Shown piece by piece: positions 1 through 11,962 of a DNA stretch of 64,000 nucleotides (position 1 is the first letter of the stretch; each line of letters begins with the position of its first letter). The translations under genes and the position numbers were made by a program. The DNA lies in the NCBI RefSeq assembly GCF_030272615.1, contig NC_081408.1, positions 407,759,889 through 407,823,888 on the forward strand. Reading direction: 5' to 3'. The stretch comes from Cryptomeria japonica. Its lineage: Eukaryota; Streptophyta; Pinopsida; Cupressales; Cupressaceae. The notes beneath the pieces were generated by a model. The model was not told the DNA's origin, did no database searches, and saw only the letters and a program-made list of their open reading frames with translations.

Positions 1-1
1 A

Positions 2-151
2 AGGAAGGATATTTCAGAAATCCAATGCTTTAGATGTGACAAATATGGTCACTATGTGATGCAATGTCCAACCAGGACTATGCCTCAAGCTTTCGTTGTG
101 GATCTTGGTGAAACTCTTCCACAAAAGGATTCAGAGGGATTCATATTCTGA
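2..151 (+). pseudogene. Copia gag zinc-knuckle fragment (element H)
   Basis: An open stretch of 49 codons runs in from the left edge and ends at TGA (149-151). It contains a CCHC knuckle, CFRCDKYGHYVMQC, with the C-X2-C-X4-H-X4-C spacing of the retrotransposon Gag nucleocapsid that binds genomic RNA. Its start lies outside the window. The next recognisable copia sequence, about 780 bp downstream, is already reverse transcriptase, so protease and integrase have been deleted. Confidence 0.7.
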
Positions 152-933
152 CTTGAAAGAGATAAGGTTTTTTTTATGGTTGAATAATGTACATGAATTC
201 CATATCTAGTTATTATTTCATGAAATTACATTATGCAATTCTTTTGTGAATCAACATTATCAACAAATGTATGTTTATGACAAGTTGCAGTTGGATATCT
301 TATTTACTATGAGAAACTTGTCCCTTACATATAGGACACCTTTAGAACCATGGGTTATTCATTTTTCAGGCTATAGTGTTTTCAATGGAGATTATGAGAT
401 TTGGCATTTCCATTTTTTTATATTTACCTGTTAAAGTGCATTAATCCATTGGAGGTAATTGTTGAGGCATTCGTAAAAGGGATGATTACATATAGGGTTA
501 CAAAGAAAAGTTGATACAAGAGGGCTCTCCAAGTGAGAGGGAGCATACTACTAGGGGATTTTGTTCTAAATCTCAGGACAATTATATTCTTGTCTAGAGC
601 TTGATCTTATGACTATAGTTCCATTATGATTTTGGATCTTGCACTTTCAGACATATGAGGATCATACTAGAAAATGAGAGTCTCTTGAAGCAAGACATAT
701 TCTATTATTGGGTCCATATGAGCAAGGGATGCTTCTGTGATAGAGGGAGAAACTAAGAAGATATGCTTCGATTGATATCCAAGAATCTTCATCATATTGA
801 TTCAAAGGGAGTGGACTATGTCAAGATGCTTCCTTTAGTGATCAGTCAAAAGATTATGATTCATGGGATGGAGTCCCATATAGACTAAAAGGCCCTTTAT
901 GCTGACTCCTAAGTCATGATATTTCTAGATATA

Positions 934-1173
934 TGAATACTTGATTAGTTTGGAATACACCAAGAGTGATGCAGACTCCAACCTTGTATTTCATGAAAGG
1001 TCAAATCATGTGGAGGTAAAGTGGAAAGGTATGTTATTCAGTTAAGAAGAATTAGTACTAATGAATTGATGGCAAAGATTCTCACCAAGCCTCTCTCCAA
1101 AATAAAGTTTGTGTACTTTTGAGATAGGCTTGGTATGGTGGAAAATGTAGCCCTAGCTAAGATTGAGTCTTAG
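934..1173 (+). pseudogene. Copia reverse transcriptase / RNase H 3' remnant (element H)
   Basis: Positions about 934-1020 read like the copia RT segment around 'YTKSDADSNL' (compare 'FTKSxADPNLY'). Positions 1048-1173 read like the C-terminus of copia RNase H: 'STNELMAKILTKPLSK' then 'DRLGMVE'. They end at TAG 1171-1173, with an in-frame TGA at 1120-1122. The catalytic RT and RNase H blocks are missing. With the knuckle at 2-151 this is one internally deleted element. The 780 bp between them holds no recognisable gene. Confidence 0.6.
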
Positions 1174-1439
1174 CATCATTGATTTGGTTGTATTGCTTGT
1201 TATACTAATGTATTGTTTCTTATTATAAGATGTTTAAAGTGTAAACTCTTATTAATGCAACTTATTAATTTGATATGGTTCATGATTAATGTCATGTGTG
1301 TGACTCCATGACAAAATTGGTTCAGTGCTTGATGAGCCCCTATGAACATTATTATGAGGTGATGATCTCTCAATAATGAACACTTGTACATCTGATCATT
1401 ATCATAAGGTGGTGATCTTACTATATTGATTGAGCATAC

Positions 1440-1800
1440 CATTATGATGGATATCATGGGATGTGATATCTATGGTCATGTCATAATGGTTTATATCTCT
1501 GCAGTAATATCTATGGATATGCCAATATGGTGGATATCATGAGACATGGTATCCATGGATAAGCCATAATGGTGGATATTATATATAGAAATACTCATGA
1601 TGGATTTAATGTGATGTGAAATCTGTGGACATTCCATGAAGTAATATCTTTAGTTATACCATGATGGTGGATATCATGAGTCGTGATATCCATGGATAAG
1701 CCATAATGGTGGATATTACATTAAAATATTTATGGTGGACATCATGTGACATGATATCCATGGATATTCTATAACTCCTGATATCACAGTGAGGTGATAT
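1440..1800. repeat. Degenerate repeats with four 25-bp inverted repeats
   Basis: The stretch between the copia remnant and its probable LTR is built from degenerate copies of a 60-110 bp unit rich in GGATATC and CCATGGATA. Four copies (1448-1472, 1531-1555, 1668-1692, 1736-1760) have an 11-bp arm TGGATATCATG, a 3-bp spacer and the complementary arm CATGATATCCA, each with a few mismatches. The unit continues weakly to about 1800. No coding capacity is seen. Confidence 0.6.
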
Positions 1801-1932
1801 ATTTCTCTCACACAATAAATGAAGCTATTGTATTCACAGTGAGGTGATATTTCTCTCTCTTCTAGATGTATCTATTGTGATCATAATAAGGTGTTGTAGG
1901 ATAGAAGATTATTCTCCCTTGCTAAGAGGGAG

Positions 1933-2573
1933 TGTTAAAATAGATAGCATCGATCGGATGAACCAAATGTCTAATTGGCCTTACGGCCTTAGACATTTGT
2001 CTTGTATTTATTCATAAATCTATCCTTATTATTTTGATCACATATAGATAGATATTTATCTATGTGACCATTTATTTATTGATCGGTTAGACTTATTATT
2101 AATATTATAATCAATATTATGAATAATTAGTAACAACCTTGTGTTACTAATCATCCATAATATTAATTATGTTATTTCATTATTAACATTACTAATTTAG
2201 TTAATGATAGCATAGCATTTGGAACCCGATGATATTATCATGGGTTATGTGTAAGTCAAAGGTTGTCGACGTGCTCCACATAGGAGTCATGACTCCTTGA
2301 GGAATAATGTTGGTTCCACAAGGAGTTGTGACTCCTTTGTGGTCCACTAATGAGTATAAAGGCCATGTTGTCGATGGAAGAAAACATAAAAGGAGAACAG
2401 TTAGCAGATCGGCAATCTGGAAAAGGTGATAGACATGAAACTAATAAACACTTGTGTGTATCATATTTATTCTATGCTTTTGTAATCTGCAACATTCTTG
2501 GATTGAAGGAAAGGTTAATGTGATAAACAAGAGCATCAATATTATGAAATAACATACAACAGTCATATCCCTG
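1933..2573 (+). repeat. Probable 3' LTR of copia remnant H
   Basis: The purine run AAGAGGGAG directly precedes TGTTAAAATAG, the usual arrangement of a polypurine tract and LTR start, downstream of copia RNase H. The right end is placed tentatively at ACATACAACA (about 2573) because there is no second LTR to compare. The termini are therefore uncertain, and no target duplication could be identified. Confidence 0.4.
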
Positions 2574-2670
2574 CACGTATAGTTGACATCTTTGTTAATA
2601 AGTACCATATCATAAATAAATTTTACCTATATATAAATTTGATCCATAATAACACCAAGCAAGGGACCAA

Positions 2671-2685
2671 GGCTTTCATACCAAT
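2671..2685 (-). promoter_or_regulatory. Primer-binding site of LTR G
   Basis: On the minus strand the sequence reads ATTGGTATGAAAGCC, directly after an LTR end CCAACA. It resembles the copia PBS TGGTATCAGAGC, complementary to initiator-Met tRNA, with two mismatches. It fixes the orientation of the neighbouring LTR. Confidence 0.6.
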
Positions 2686-3821
2686 TGTTGGATTGATTGA
2701 AGTGACCAGTATACTAAGAGGTGGAGTGAATCAGTATTCTTTCCAAATAAAAATTTCTCCAAAACTAGACCTCTTACAGATGTATCAAACTTCACCAATT
2801 AAGCATATCAAACATGAAACAACAAATGCGAAATAAACATGAAAACACAACCAAAAATGGAACACCAAATTTTATACGTGGGAAACCCAAATGGGAAAAA
2901 CCATGGAGAGTGTTAACTCTCAAGATAATGTAACTAGTTATATGGTGTTTACATGAGGGTGGCTCGCTAGTGGATGGCTCACTGCCAAATTAAAAAAATG
3001 ACTCATTGCTGAAATGCTCACTGCAAAATTACAAAAGCGACTTACTTTTAGAATGCTCACTATAATAGGAATAGTTGAATTGAAGAAAGTTGCATCTCCA
3101 AATGCATGAGATCAGTTCCAAGTTAATCTTAGATCATAATTCATAATCTACAAAAGATCCGGTGAAGGATTATTACAATACTGTCTGCACTGTAACTCTG
3201 CACCAACTGTTGTCCACAACTTGCACTTCACGCTCTGTTACTTGCTTCTATATCATGCCACATTCATATCATACACTTCTATATATATACTAGAAACCTC
3301 ACACACTAGGATAATATGTCAGCCTAGCTCAAAACGTTATCCAATAAAGCCTAAAATATAAACATGATAAAAGTCGGCTTCTGTAAGGTATCTACACGCT
3401 TCCCTCTACACAATACATTCATTTATGCATATACCTTAATTACCAAAATAGGACAAGAGTCAACCGAACCCATAGATACTGACCCATAAATACAAAACTC
3501 CAAACATAACAACTCCAAACTTCACACATACCATAGATACCAAACCACAAGATATGAAAAGATACATCTATCATAACCAAAATAGTTGATACCAAAACAC
3601 ACAAACTGATACCGTGACCAATGTAAACACAATTCAGAATTCTAGAGATAAGGATCTTCTAGAATCTTACTGCATCACATCCCATAGCAATACCATAACT
3701 TGATCATAACAAAAACTGCACACACCAACTATATACCAACTACATACAACTGCATATACTCCCAACCAAATTGGATAACTAGTTTGACATTAATGACAAC
3801 AATATTCACACAAGTCTAACA
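2686..3821 (-). repeat. Copia-type LTR G, minus strand, 1136 bp
   Basis: Read on the minus strand, the LTR begins TGTTAGACTTGTGTG (right end 3821) and ends CCAACA (2686) against a PBS. It shares landmarks with the LTRs of A-D: a GTCATTAATGTCAAA motif about 20 bp from its start, a TATA-like box (TATATATAG, 3279-3287 minus), a GTTTTTCCC box and a 'GATTCACTCC' pyrimidine box near its end. Less than about 110 bp of internal sequence survives to the left, so this is a 5' LTR whose body was lost. Confidence 0.65.
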
Positions 3822-6800
3822 GAAAATGTGGTTATCAAAATCTCCAAAATTTAAACCTAGCAGCATGATGTCACATACCAACAAATATCCTACATGATTA
3901 AACATAGTATCCTCAATACATCCAACCATACATACCTCTTAGGAGTGAGAAACATTAATAAAGTCATGCCAACAAATTTCAACCCATAAACCACGATCAC
4001 AAACATCCTATATCAAACCTATCAATTAATCATAGATATCTAGGAACTCCCATTGCATGGGTAATGTTAAATATGAAAATAGGACAAGACATATCTAGTC
4101 TACCAATCAACACTCATATCAAAGTATGATAAATGATCAAATCCATATAGTACCAAAAATATTCATATTGATCCACAAATTCAATCTAAATAGTTGCATA
4201 CTCTCTCACACAACATGTCACCACAATCCTCCCAAATCATATGAACATGAAGCTCCAAGAAGAAAGGACAAAATTAAGAGAGAAAATATGTAAACCATAA
4301 GATATCCTTGTACTAACACATGAAAGTGCTACAATATGTTCAAGTATGATCTCCCTACAACCCCAAATGAAAATCCTCCACAACACAAACCATTCAATCT
4401 CTTCGATCAAACACAACAAATGTGTCATGTAATATCATCATGGATATAATCCTCTCTAATCAAGGAAATAAAAATCATTGTAACCATTCCCAAATCATTA
4501 AATTGTCCCAATAACTATCTCTTATAATCCTAATGAGCATCATCATAACATAAATCATATATAGAAGGAGATAACCATGTCAAACATCTTTCAAAATAAA
4601 CCCTCTAGAACTAACTATTTATAGCTCAAGATCCATATTTATGAAAGATAAAGCATAAAATATAACTCATGTGAAAATAAGAATAGGTAAATACCTTTTC
4701 AGATGAGAACTCAAAAAACATAACAAAGTCATCATGCCTCACTCCAAGAGAAATCTCCTCTCAAGTACAAATATAGATGAAATCTCGTTGATTTTCCTAC
4801 TAAAACCTCATAATAGAGTACATATCTCAACTTATATGTCTAATCCCAAGAGAATTCTAACCTCACCTAAGTCTTAATGTATCCATAGGCACCAACTATT
4901 GATCAACCTATCCTAAGCTTTGAAATATCCCTTGTCTAATCTAACCTCAAGTTGTTGATTAAACCCTCAAGGAATATTGTTGAACACTTTGCATACAATG
5001 TTTGAACTTGTTGTTATAAGTTTCTATTTGTATTGTTTTGGTTTGTACGCTGCAATTAATGTTTTAAATGCAAGATTGACTAACAGTGACATAGAAATGA
5101 TATGTCATCTTTTTATGACTTTTCACATGCATATAAGTGACTGAAAAATATTAAGTACAGCTACTTCAAAAATTTGGCATGCATCTATTCAACCCAACAT
5201 GAAGGTACAACAAAAGACACTTATAGCCAATAGACATTTAGCCAAACACTTGGCAAACAATAACCTTTGTTAAATATTAAGTATGCTGATGTACATACCC
5301 TTAAAAGTTATAAGTTCTAATACAAATCTGAAGCAATACTTTGACAAATTCCATGCCTATGATGCTCACACAGGCCTGCCACAAATCTGATCTACGATTT
5401 CCTATGATTAAGAACTGTTGATCAGTTCCAAAAATCTAATCAACAATGGCTGCAATAATGAAGCTATAGGTTTTCTTGTTAAGGAGTCTTCAATATGCAA
5501 TGTTTGTTGTTTTAATCTGCTCTCAAACCCTACTGCAAAATTCTAGGATAAATATGCATCTAATATTATGAATTTGTTTGCAAACCCTGGCTACCATTAT
5601 GCTAAAACATGAATTAAGAACCTGTAATAAACTCCATAGTGGATCCTGAGTGAAACTATCTCATAATGGTGCTTGGGTTTTTGTCCAACACCAAGAAATT
5701 CAAGGGACTTCATCCTTAGAACAGTCCAATCACTGAATATCAACAACAATGGAGGAATAAATCAATATAATATTCTCATAACATGCTTCTTGAAGGAATA
5801 CAAGGTTTGTTTATAAAGACTCCTCAAACTCCAAATCAATCTCCATGCTCAATGTGGGATAAATCCTTTATTTTTAATTCCTCCTTATAAAGTAGCTTCT
5901 CGAACAAGCTGGAGAGCTTTATTAATTAAAATGACTTTATATTGTCATTTTATAAAGTCACTTAATGCTATAATGGCCCTACTCTTAATGACATTTTATA
6001 AAGTTCAACAATAACTTTATAATATAATCATTAACAAATAATATCATTAAATTCCATTATAATTTTAATATCTCATTGATTACTCATTATCTCTCTATCT
6101 CGTATGAACCTAGAGGTCAACCATTGTCCCCACAATGCATCCAACTACCTTACTAAAAATCATAAGGTGAGTCTCTAATGTAGCATTGAGTTACTATAAA
6201 TAGTAAGTGCCTCAAAACATAGCCAGAAACCTCTAAATAACCTAGCCTCAGAACATAAGAAAGATCTAGAGAAGTAAAGGATGACAACTACCACCTGAAA
6301 AGCTCCATGATGCCCAAACTGAACCCTTTGAACAACTACATTAGCCTATAAGAGTCAGGAAATAGGTTAATCCTCTGAAAATGGGATGCTCATGAAAATG
6401 GGGATATTACAAGCTCCAAATATAACACAACGCTTTCATGAAGCTTGCAAGCACACAATTGATGTACTCAATACAAGAAGAACCAATAAGATCATTATCA
6501 AAGCTTTAACTATATAATCAAGAACCCAAACATGACATCATGGTCAAACCATCTCCTCCTAGTAAATCACATGCAAAAATGCATATAACCTAGTCTCAAG
6601 AGAACCTATATCATATCAAAACTCAAACTAGAACAAGACACAATACCAAACACACTATAAACCAAGAATCAACATATCAACTTACATAAAGATAACCATC
6701 TCCTAACCACTTGAACTTGTAATTTGAAAGAACTCCCACTAAAGCAACAAGGTCTAAGATCTCCAAAATATCCACAAACACTAAAGAATATCATCCATTA

Positions 6801-7524
6801 CTAATGATGAATCCACATCATTGCCAAAGATCCCACTATATTCATGATACCAATCTACATATGGAATCATGATAACCATCTTCTAAATGAAGATCATTTT
6901 GGTCCCCACACACATAATTAAAAATCCAATAACACTAAGTATAACCAAGATCTTCAATCCAAGAATATACAACTGCACTCAAAACATTAGGAATCTTGAT
7001 CCTACATTGCCAATCCATCACTGTCAAAAAATCAATTATACAATTGTGTATCCAATATATCCATGACATTGTGATAACACCACATCCTAACAAATAAGTA
7101 TCCACGTACTCAAATGGTTCATCCTCCCAACCCAAAGAAACATATACCAATGCACAAATGGACTTAGATGAGGCCAATTAATAAATTTTATATCAACATC
7201 AAATCCAACACATAGATATAAATAAACCACATTTGAGTCATCCCATTGCAATAAAGTTGGTAGCTATTCCACAACCTTCACAACTTTAAGATCTAAACAA
7301 TGAAACACAAAAACTCATCATCACATTAGTAACTTACAAACCAAGATTAATAAGAGAATAATTCTTTAGATATCAAGACTCAAACACCAAATCAACCTCA
7401 AATCTTATTTTCCAAAAATGTCCAAAATGAGTAATCATAGTCACAAAAGCAAACAAGTAGATAAGAACAACCTCATAACACCAAACCAAATTACCACTAA
7501 ACAATTGAAAATATAATCTTGTTG
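3822..7524. other. AT-rich sequence, no gene recognised
   Basis: The plus strand is A- and C-rich ('ccaaaac', 'catatc' runs), which suggests decayed transposon sequence in minus orientation. Short minus-strand open stretches (4237-4428, 6935-7177) show no recognisable motif and lack neighbours in the same frame. I see no LTR pair or coding domain here. Confidence 0.4.
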
Positions 7525-8003
7525 TGTTAATGCATAAGTGTGCCTACATAACCATGACACCATTTTTAGTGTAGGTTTTTATTTTCCTAGTGGGATATTT
7601 ATTTTTTCTTAGTCCTATAATTTTCCTACACTTGTATTAAGCTTTCTTAGATTTGTAAAGTGAGTTTGACTAGGATATGATTTTGAGGTGTCCCCTTACA
7701 TAAAAGGTGGTGTCCCCTTCCTTAATGGGTGGAACATTCCTTAAAGGGTGGAGCATTTTCTAATTTTAGACTACTTGGTGGTCACACCATTTTGATGCTC
7801 TTGCATAGTTTGGCATTCATGTGCATTGATTCATGGAATCACTTTTGTAGCATCTTAATGAGCTTTGAATTCAATCTTGTCATCTTGACATTCGCACATC
7901 TCTTAGAATTACGGATGTGTAATTGATTTTTTTCTTTTACAATTTTATGGCTTACCCGTCTCATAGAAGGATCTCGGTTATGCATCTATTTAAAATTTCT
8001 AAA
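7525..8003 (+). repeat. Probable 5' LTR of copia element F
   Basis: The right border is set by a primer-binding site at 8005. The left border is a tentative TGTTAATGCATAAG. The length, about 480 bp, is typical of a copia LTR. No partner LTR is visible because the 3' half of F is missing beyond the insertion of element A. Confidence 0.5.
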
Positions 8004-8004
8004 A

Positions 8005-8020
8005 TGGTATCAAAGCTTTG
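8005..8020 (+). promoter_or_regulatory. Primer-binding site of element F
   Basis: TGGTATCAAAGCTTTGG matches the initiator-Met-tRNA-type copia PBS (TGGTATCAGAGC) at 11 of 12 positions and lies about 1 kb upstream of a copia gag. The leader 8021-8997 has no open frame. Confidence 0.75.
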
Positions 8021-8997
8021 GTTTTGAGAGTTTTGAGTACTTGGATTCCTAATTAAGAGACTGGAGTTTTGTATGAATTTTTAAATTCTTGTATCCTCTT
8101 CTCTTTTGTTTCCATATGAACTTGAGAATTAGATAGGATTTTCAAGATTTTTTAATCCCATTTTTGCATGTGTTTTTATTGAGATTTGGTGCTTGTAGCT
8201 ATTTTGGTTGGTGTATTAGTATTTTCAGCTATCCCATTACATTTGGGAGGCTCAAGAAAGTCATATTTGACTTTTATTTCACTCAATTTGGCTACCATAT
8301 GACATAATAGCAAATAGGGTTTGAAGCTCAGATTTGGCGAATAACTTTTAATTGGAACATTTTTAGCCCAAGTGGATGCTTCTATTGCATTCAAGAGACC
8401 CAAAAAACCCTATCTTCATATAAAATTTGTCCATTTTGGATGAATTTCATTTGTTGGCCATTTTTTTGCTAAGGGGTCATCACTACAAGCTAAATTCAAT
8501 TACTTCCAAAAAAAATTATAATTTTTTTATCAAGAAGCTTATTTTTTGAAAACAAGATATCATTGGGAATTTGGAGACTAGTAATTTCCATCCATGCTAT
8601 TCCTGATCAAAAAAATTCCATTTTCTACCAAATATTGCAGGTTGAAGTTGTTTGATGCTTTTTTCCTCAATAAGCCATAATTTTTTCCTTGGAGCTCTTT
8701 TTTTTGCAAACAAACAGGTGTTGGAAAGGTATTCAAGATCACTACACAACTATAGAGTAGTTTTTTCTATATCTTGTCCCTAGTTCATTTTATATCAAAA
8801 TTATAAGTTTATCCATTTTGTGCCTATTGAGCTTTGTAATTTGGTACAAGCCTTGTATTTGCACTAATCATAAAGTGCCAACATTATAATATATTTGGGG
8901 TGTGATTTATAATAGTAGTGAAAAGAGGGGGTGTCTCTATCTTCACCTTTTCATTCTCTTTTCGTGCACCAACAAACAATCTTCTTTTTGCTTAAAA

Positions 8998-9826
8998 ATG
9001 GATCAACAAATGGTTCCAATTCTAACACCCTATAAATATTTTGATTGGAAAAGTAAAATGTAAATCTACTTGAAAATTTTTGGATTGTATAGGGTAACAA
9101 TGGGACTAGAACTTGTACCAACAACTAATATAGAAAAAACTAAAATGGTTTAACAAGTTGGATGAAGCAATTGAAACCTTGTGTATTTCTATATCTCCAT
9201 ATTTTCTCTTTTATTTTGAGTATTTGTCTACACAAAATGAAGTTTGGACAACATTGAAAAAAGTATTTGGTAAGGAAGATGAATTAAGAGGTCATCAATT
9301 GGAGAATTCAAGCTCATTGGTTTAAGTCCTTCAAGTGTTGATATTATATAGGACTTTTTAACCAAACTAAATGCCATAAGATTACAATTGATACAGTGTG
9401 TAATTGAGAAATATGGTAAACAATTGATCCTAACCATTCCTTCTAGGCTTGGTCTTGACTATGCAATCTTTGTTTCTACATTTTATGCTACTAAAAATAC
9501 CTTGGGAGATACCTACACAATGACATATCTTAATTTTTTTTCTAATAAACACAAAAAAATATGATGATTTAGTTCAAGTGGACACTCTAAAATCTTCCAA
9601 GTGTCATGCCTTGGCTACAAATCAAGGCATTAAAGATAAGCAAGATAATGGAAAGCAACATAAGAAGCAAAATAATCAAGGAGAGAATAATTCACATGGA
9701 TCTTCATCTACTTCTAAAGTGGACACTAAGCCTTCTTCAAATCAAGGAAAACCTAAGAAGGAGAAGCTGAAATGTGCTTATTGTGATAAACTTGGTCATG
9801 CTAAATATAAATTTATGAAGAAATAG
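8998..9826 (+). pseudogene. gag: Copia Gag (element F), broken
   Basis: The first codons (MDQQMVPILTPYKYFDWK) are a typical copia Gag start, and ATG 8998 is the first plausible start after the PBS. Several in-frame stops and frameshifts follow in the UBN2-type capsid region. The C-terminus (about 9578-9826) is open: a polar linker, then the knuckle CAYCDKLGHAKYKF and stop TAG. The knuckle's final Cys is Phe, so zinc binding by this copy would be lost. Gag would package element RNA into cytoplasmic particles. Confidence 0.7.
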
Positions 9827-9979
9827 ATTGACTACCTAACACATCTTTTTGAGAAAATAAAAAAAGTGGTCAATAAATCTTCATCATCATCAAACCAAGA
9901 ATCTACTAAAAATAAGGAAAAAAGGTCATACCGGTTATGCTTCTACATCAAAAACTAAAGGAAAAGATCTTTGAGCTTC

Positions 9980-10551
9980 TACAAATGGAGGATTGGGTCC
10001 ATATGACTTATAGATTCAAGAGCTTCTCAAAATATGGATTTTTCTCAATCCATGTTCTCTTCTTTTGAGCCTTGTGTTATGCCACCTATTTTAATGGGTA
10101 ACTATACATATATAAATGTAAATGAAAAGGGTTATGTTGATATTTGGATGGTACTTTAAATGATGTATTGTGTGAATCTCATTTGTCCAATAATATTCCT
10201 TACATATATCATATTACTCATGGTGTAGAAGGGAATACTATGGAATTCACTTTTTATTTAGTTTTCATCAAATATTTGGAGAGTGGAGAGATTATAACTA
10301 TTGGGGTGGTTGACCATGTCTATTCATTGTACACCTTTTCAGAATTTGTTCCTGATGATGACTTTGATCATTTAGATGATGATCACACTTCTAGTATGGA
10401 CTGTAATTTTAAGGATAATTTGGGTTACTTGAACTTGGGTATTCTCATAAGTGCTCTATTTCTTGAACCTTGTATTCAATCTTCTCCATCTACTATTGCT
10501 ACATCATACATTAGAGTTGCTTCCTTGAAATATTCTAGTGGTTCTTTATAA
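9980..10551 (+). pseudogene. pol: Copia protease region (element F), broken
   Basis: The aspartic-protease signature normally written DSGA reads DSRA here (LIDSRASQNM, Asp codon 10013-10015), so the conserved Gly is lost. After one frameshift near 10143 the frame runs open to TAA at 10549-10551 with 'GTLNDVLCESHLSNN', matching the copia region after protease (usually 'VLYVPxLxxNLLS'). The reading stops there. Element A inserted 100 bp further on (10654), and no integrase or RT of F is found on the far side. Confidence 0.6.
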
Positions 10552-10653
10552 CACAACATTCATAGTTTTTAAGATAGAGCTTTGCAAGATGACTTCTTGA
10601 CATGTGTTTTATACTTGATTGTGGATTCTCATATTAAAAATTTGGGAGACACT

Positions 10654-11906
10654 TGTTGGATATTGTCATGCGTTGCTGCTACTAGGATATGTTGTTGTCA
10701 TTGATGTCAACATATTCCTATGATTTGTTCTGGTGATTTCTGATTGGGAAGATCTTATGATCTAGTTTTGTTGTTGTTTTGTTGATCACTATTTTGCAGA
10801 ATTTGATATCCTCTGGTATATTCCGGTGTGATCAAATCTTGTGCTGATATTTTAAGATATTGTTGGAGATGGTCTTCTGTATCTTCATTTCAGATGGATC
10901 ATGATTTGGTACTCCACAAGTTATCTTTCTTTGTGAAAGTTGTCAATTGGTTGTGTTCTTGAGCTTTCAAATCTTGATCGACGAAGCTTTGATAAGTGGT
11001 GTTGGTGTAGCTATTCCTTATGATTATAACGTGCTTGTTGGTGTTTCCTAGTCGTGTCTTATTTTTTTTGGTGATCTGCATTGATTGGTGTGTGATTTTT
11101 CAGTGGTTTTTTATCAACCAGTGATGATTTTCGTGTTATGCGATATTCCTAGTGGTGTAGTGTGTTGTGGTTGATCTTGGCATGATTTCTGGTACAGTTG
11201 CATATTTGGGAATTTGATTTAGGTCCATGCTATGCTATGTAAATAAATGTATTGGTCCAGTGGACGATCTTTGTATCATGTAATGTAATTTTATAATTAA
11301 GGGTTGAGGGTTTAGCTAACCTTGTTATCAAGGTTGATGATTTGTATATATAGGTGATATATTCATGCAATTTGGGTGTCGATGTTGTGTCTTCATTATC
11401 AGAGAGAGTTTTATGTGCGAACAAGTGATTTATCCTTCGGTATTGAGTTTTAGGAGAGATTGGTTTTGCAAAGCAGACAACTATGCTTAACCAAAACTGT
11501 AATCAAGCATTTGGATGCTATTCTTTCAGTTCATTTCTTCTGGATTGTAGTCTGAATCTTGTTGTAAGTCAGTGAGACTTCCCTGAGGGTTGTAGCCTTT
11601 TGATCCATTATTATTTGAACAGTGAGCTCTAGGCAGTGTGCCTGAATGCATGTGCATTCCCGATTGTAATATTTTCACATACTACTACAAAGTATCATCT
11701 TACTGTGGGTAGGTTCCCACCATGGTTTTTCCCTTAACTGGGTTTTCCATGTCAAAATCTTGGTGTTGTGTGTTGTGCTTTCAATTTGCCTATCTATCTT
11801 ATTTTTGTAATTCATTCGATCTATTTTTGGTGGTTAAGTTTTTTATTCTAGTGAAGACTGATTTACCCCCCCCCCTCTCATTCTTCCTTCTTGATTGTTG
11901 CTAACA
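10654..11906 (+). repeat. 5' LTR of element A
   Basis: It starts TGTTGGATATTG and ends GTTGCTAACA. A TATA-like box TATATATAGG lies at 11345-11354, followed by a GTTTTTCCC box near 11726 and a C10 run (11866-11875) in the motif 'GATTxACC..TCTCA' just before the end. This LTR would drive transcription of the element. Confidence 0.93.
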
Positions 11907-11907
11907 A

Positions 11908-11919
11908 TTGGTGTCAAAG
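11908..11919 (+). promoter_or_regulatory. Primer-binding site of element A
   Basis: TTGGTGTCAAAG follows the LTR end after one base. It is a diverged initiator-Met-type PBS (TGGTATCAGAGC) where minus-strand DNA synthesis would be primed. Confidence 0.75.
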
Positions 11920-11962
11920 TTAGATCCTTCGATAGAAGCTTAATCACTTGGGGAGATTCAGG

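Noticed and set aside
246-434. Short open frame near the left edge
   Set aside because: It begins at TTG rather than ATG, has no motif and lies inside a deleted copia remnant.
6935-7177. Minus-strand 80-codon frame as a host gene exon
   Set aside because: No splice-site context, no motif and no neighbouring exon; the surrounding DNA is decayed repeat.
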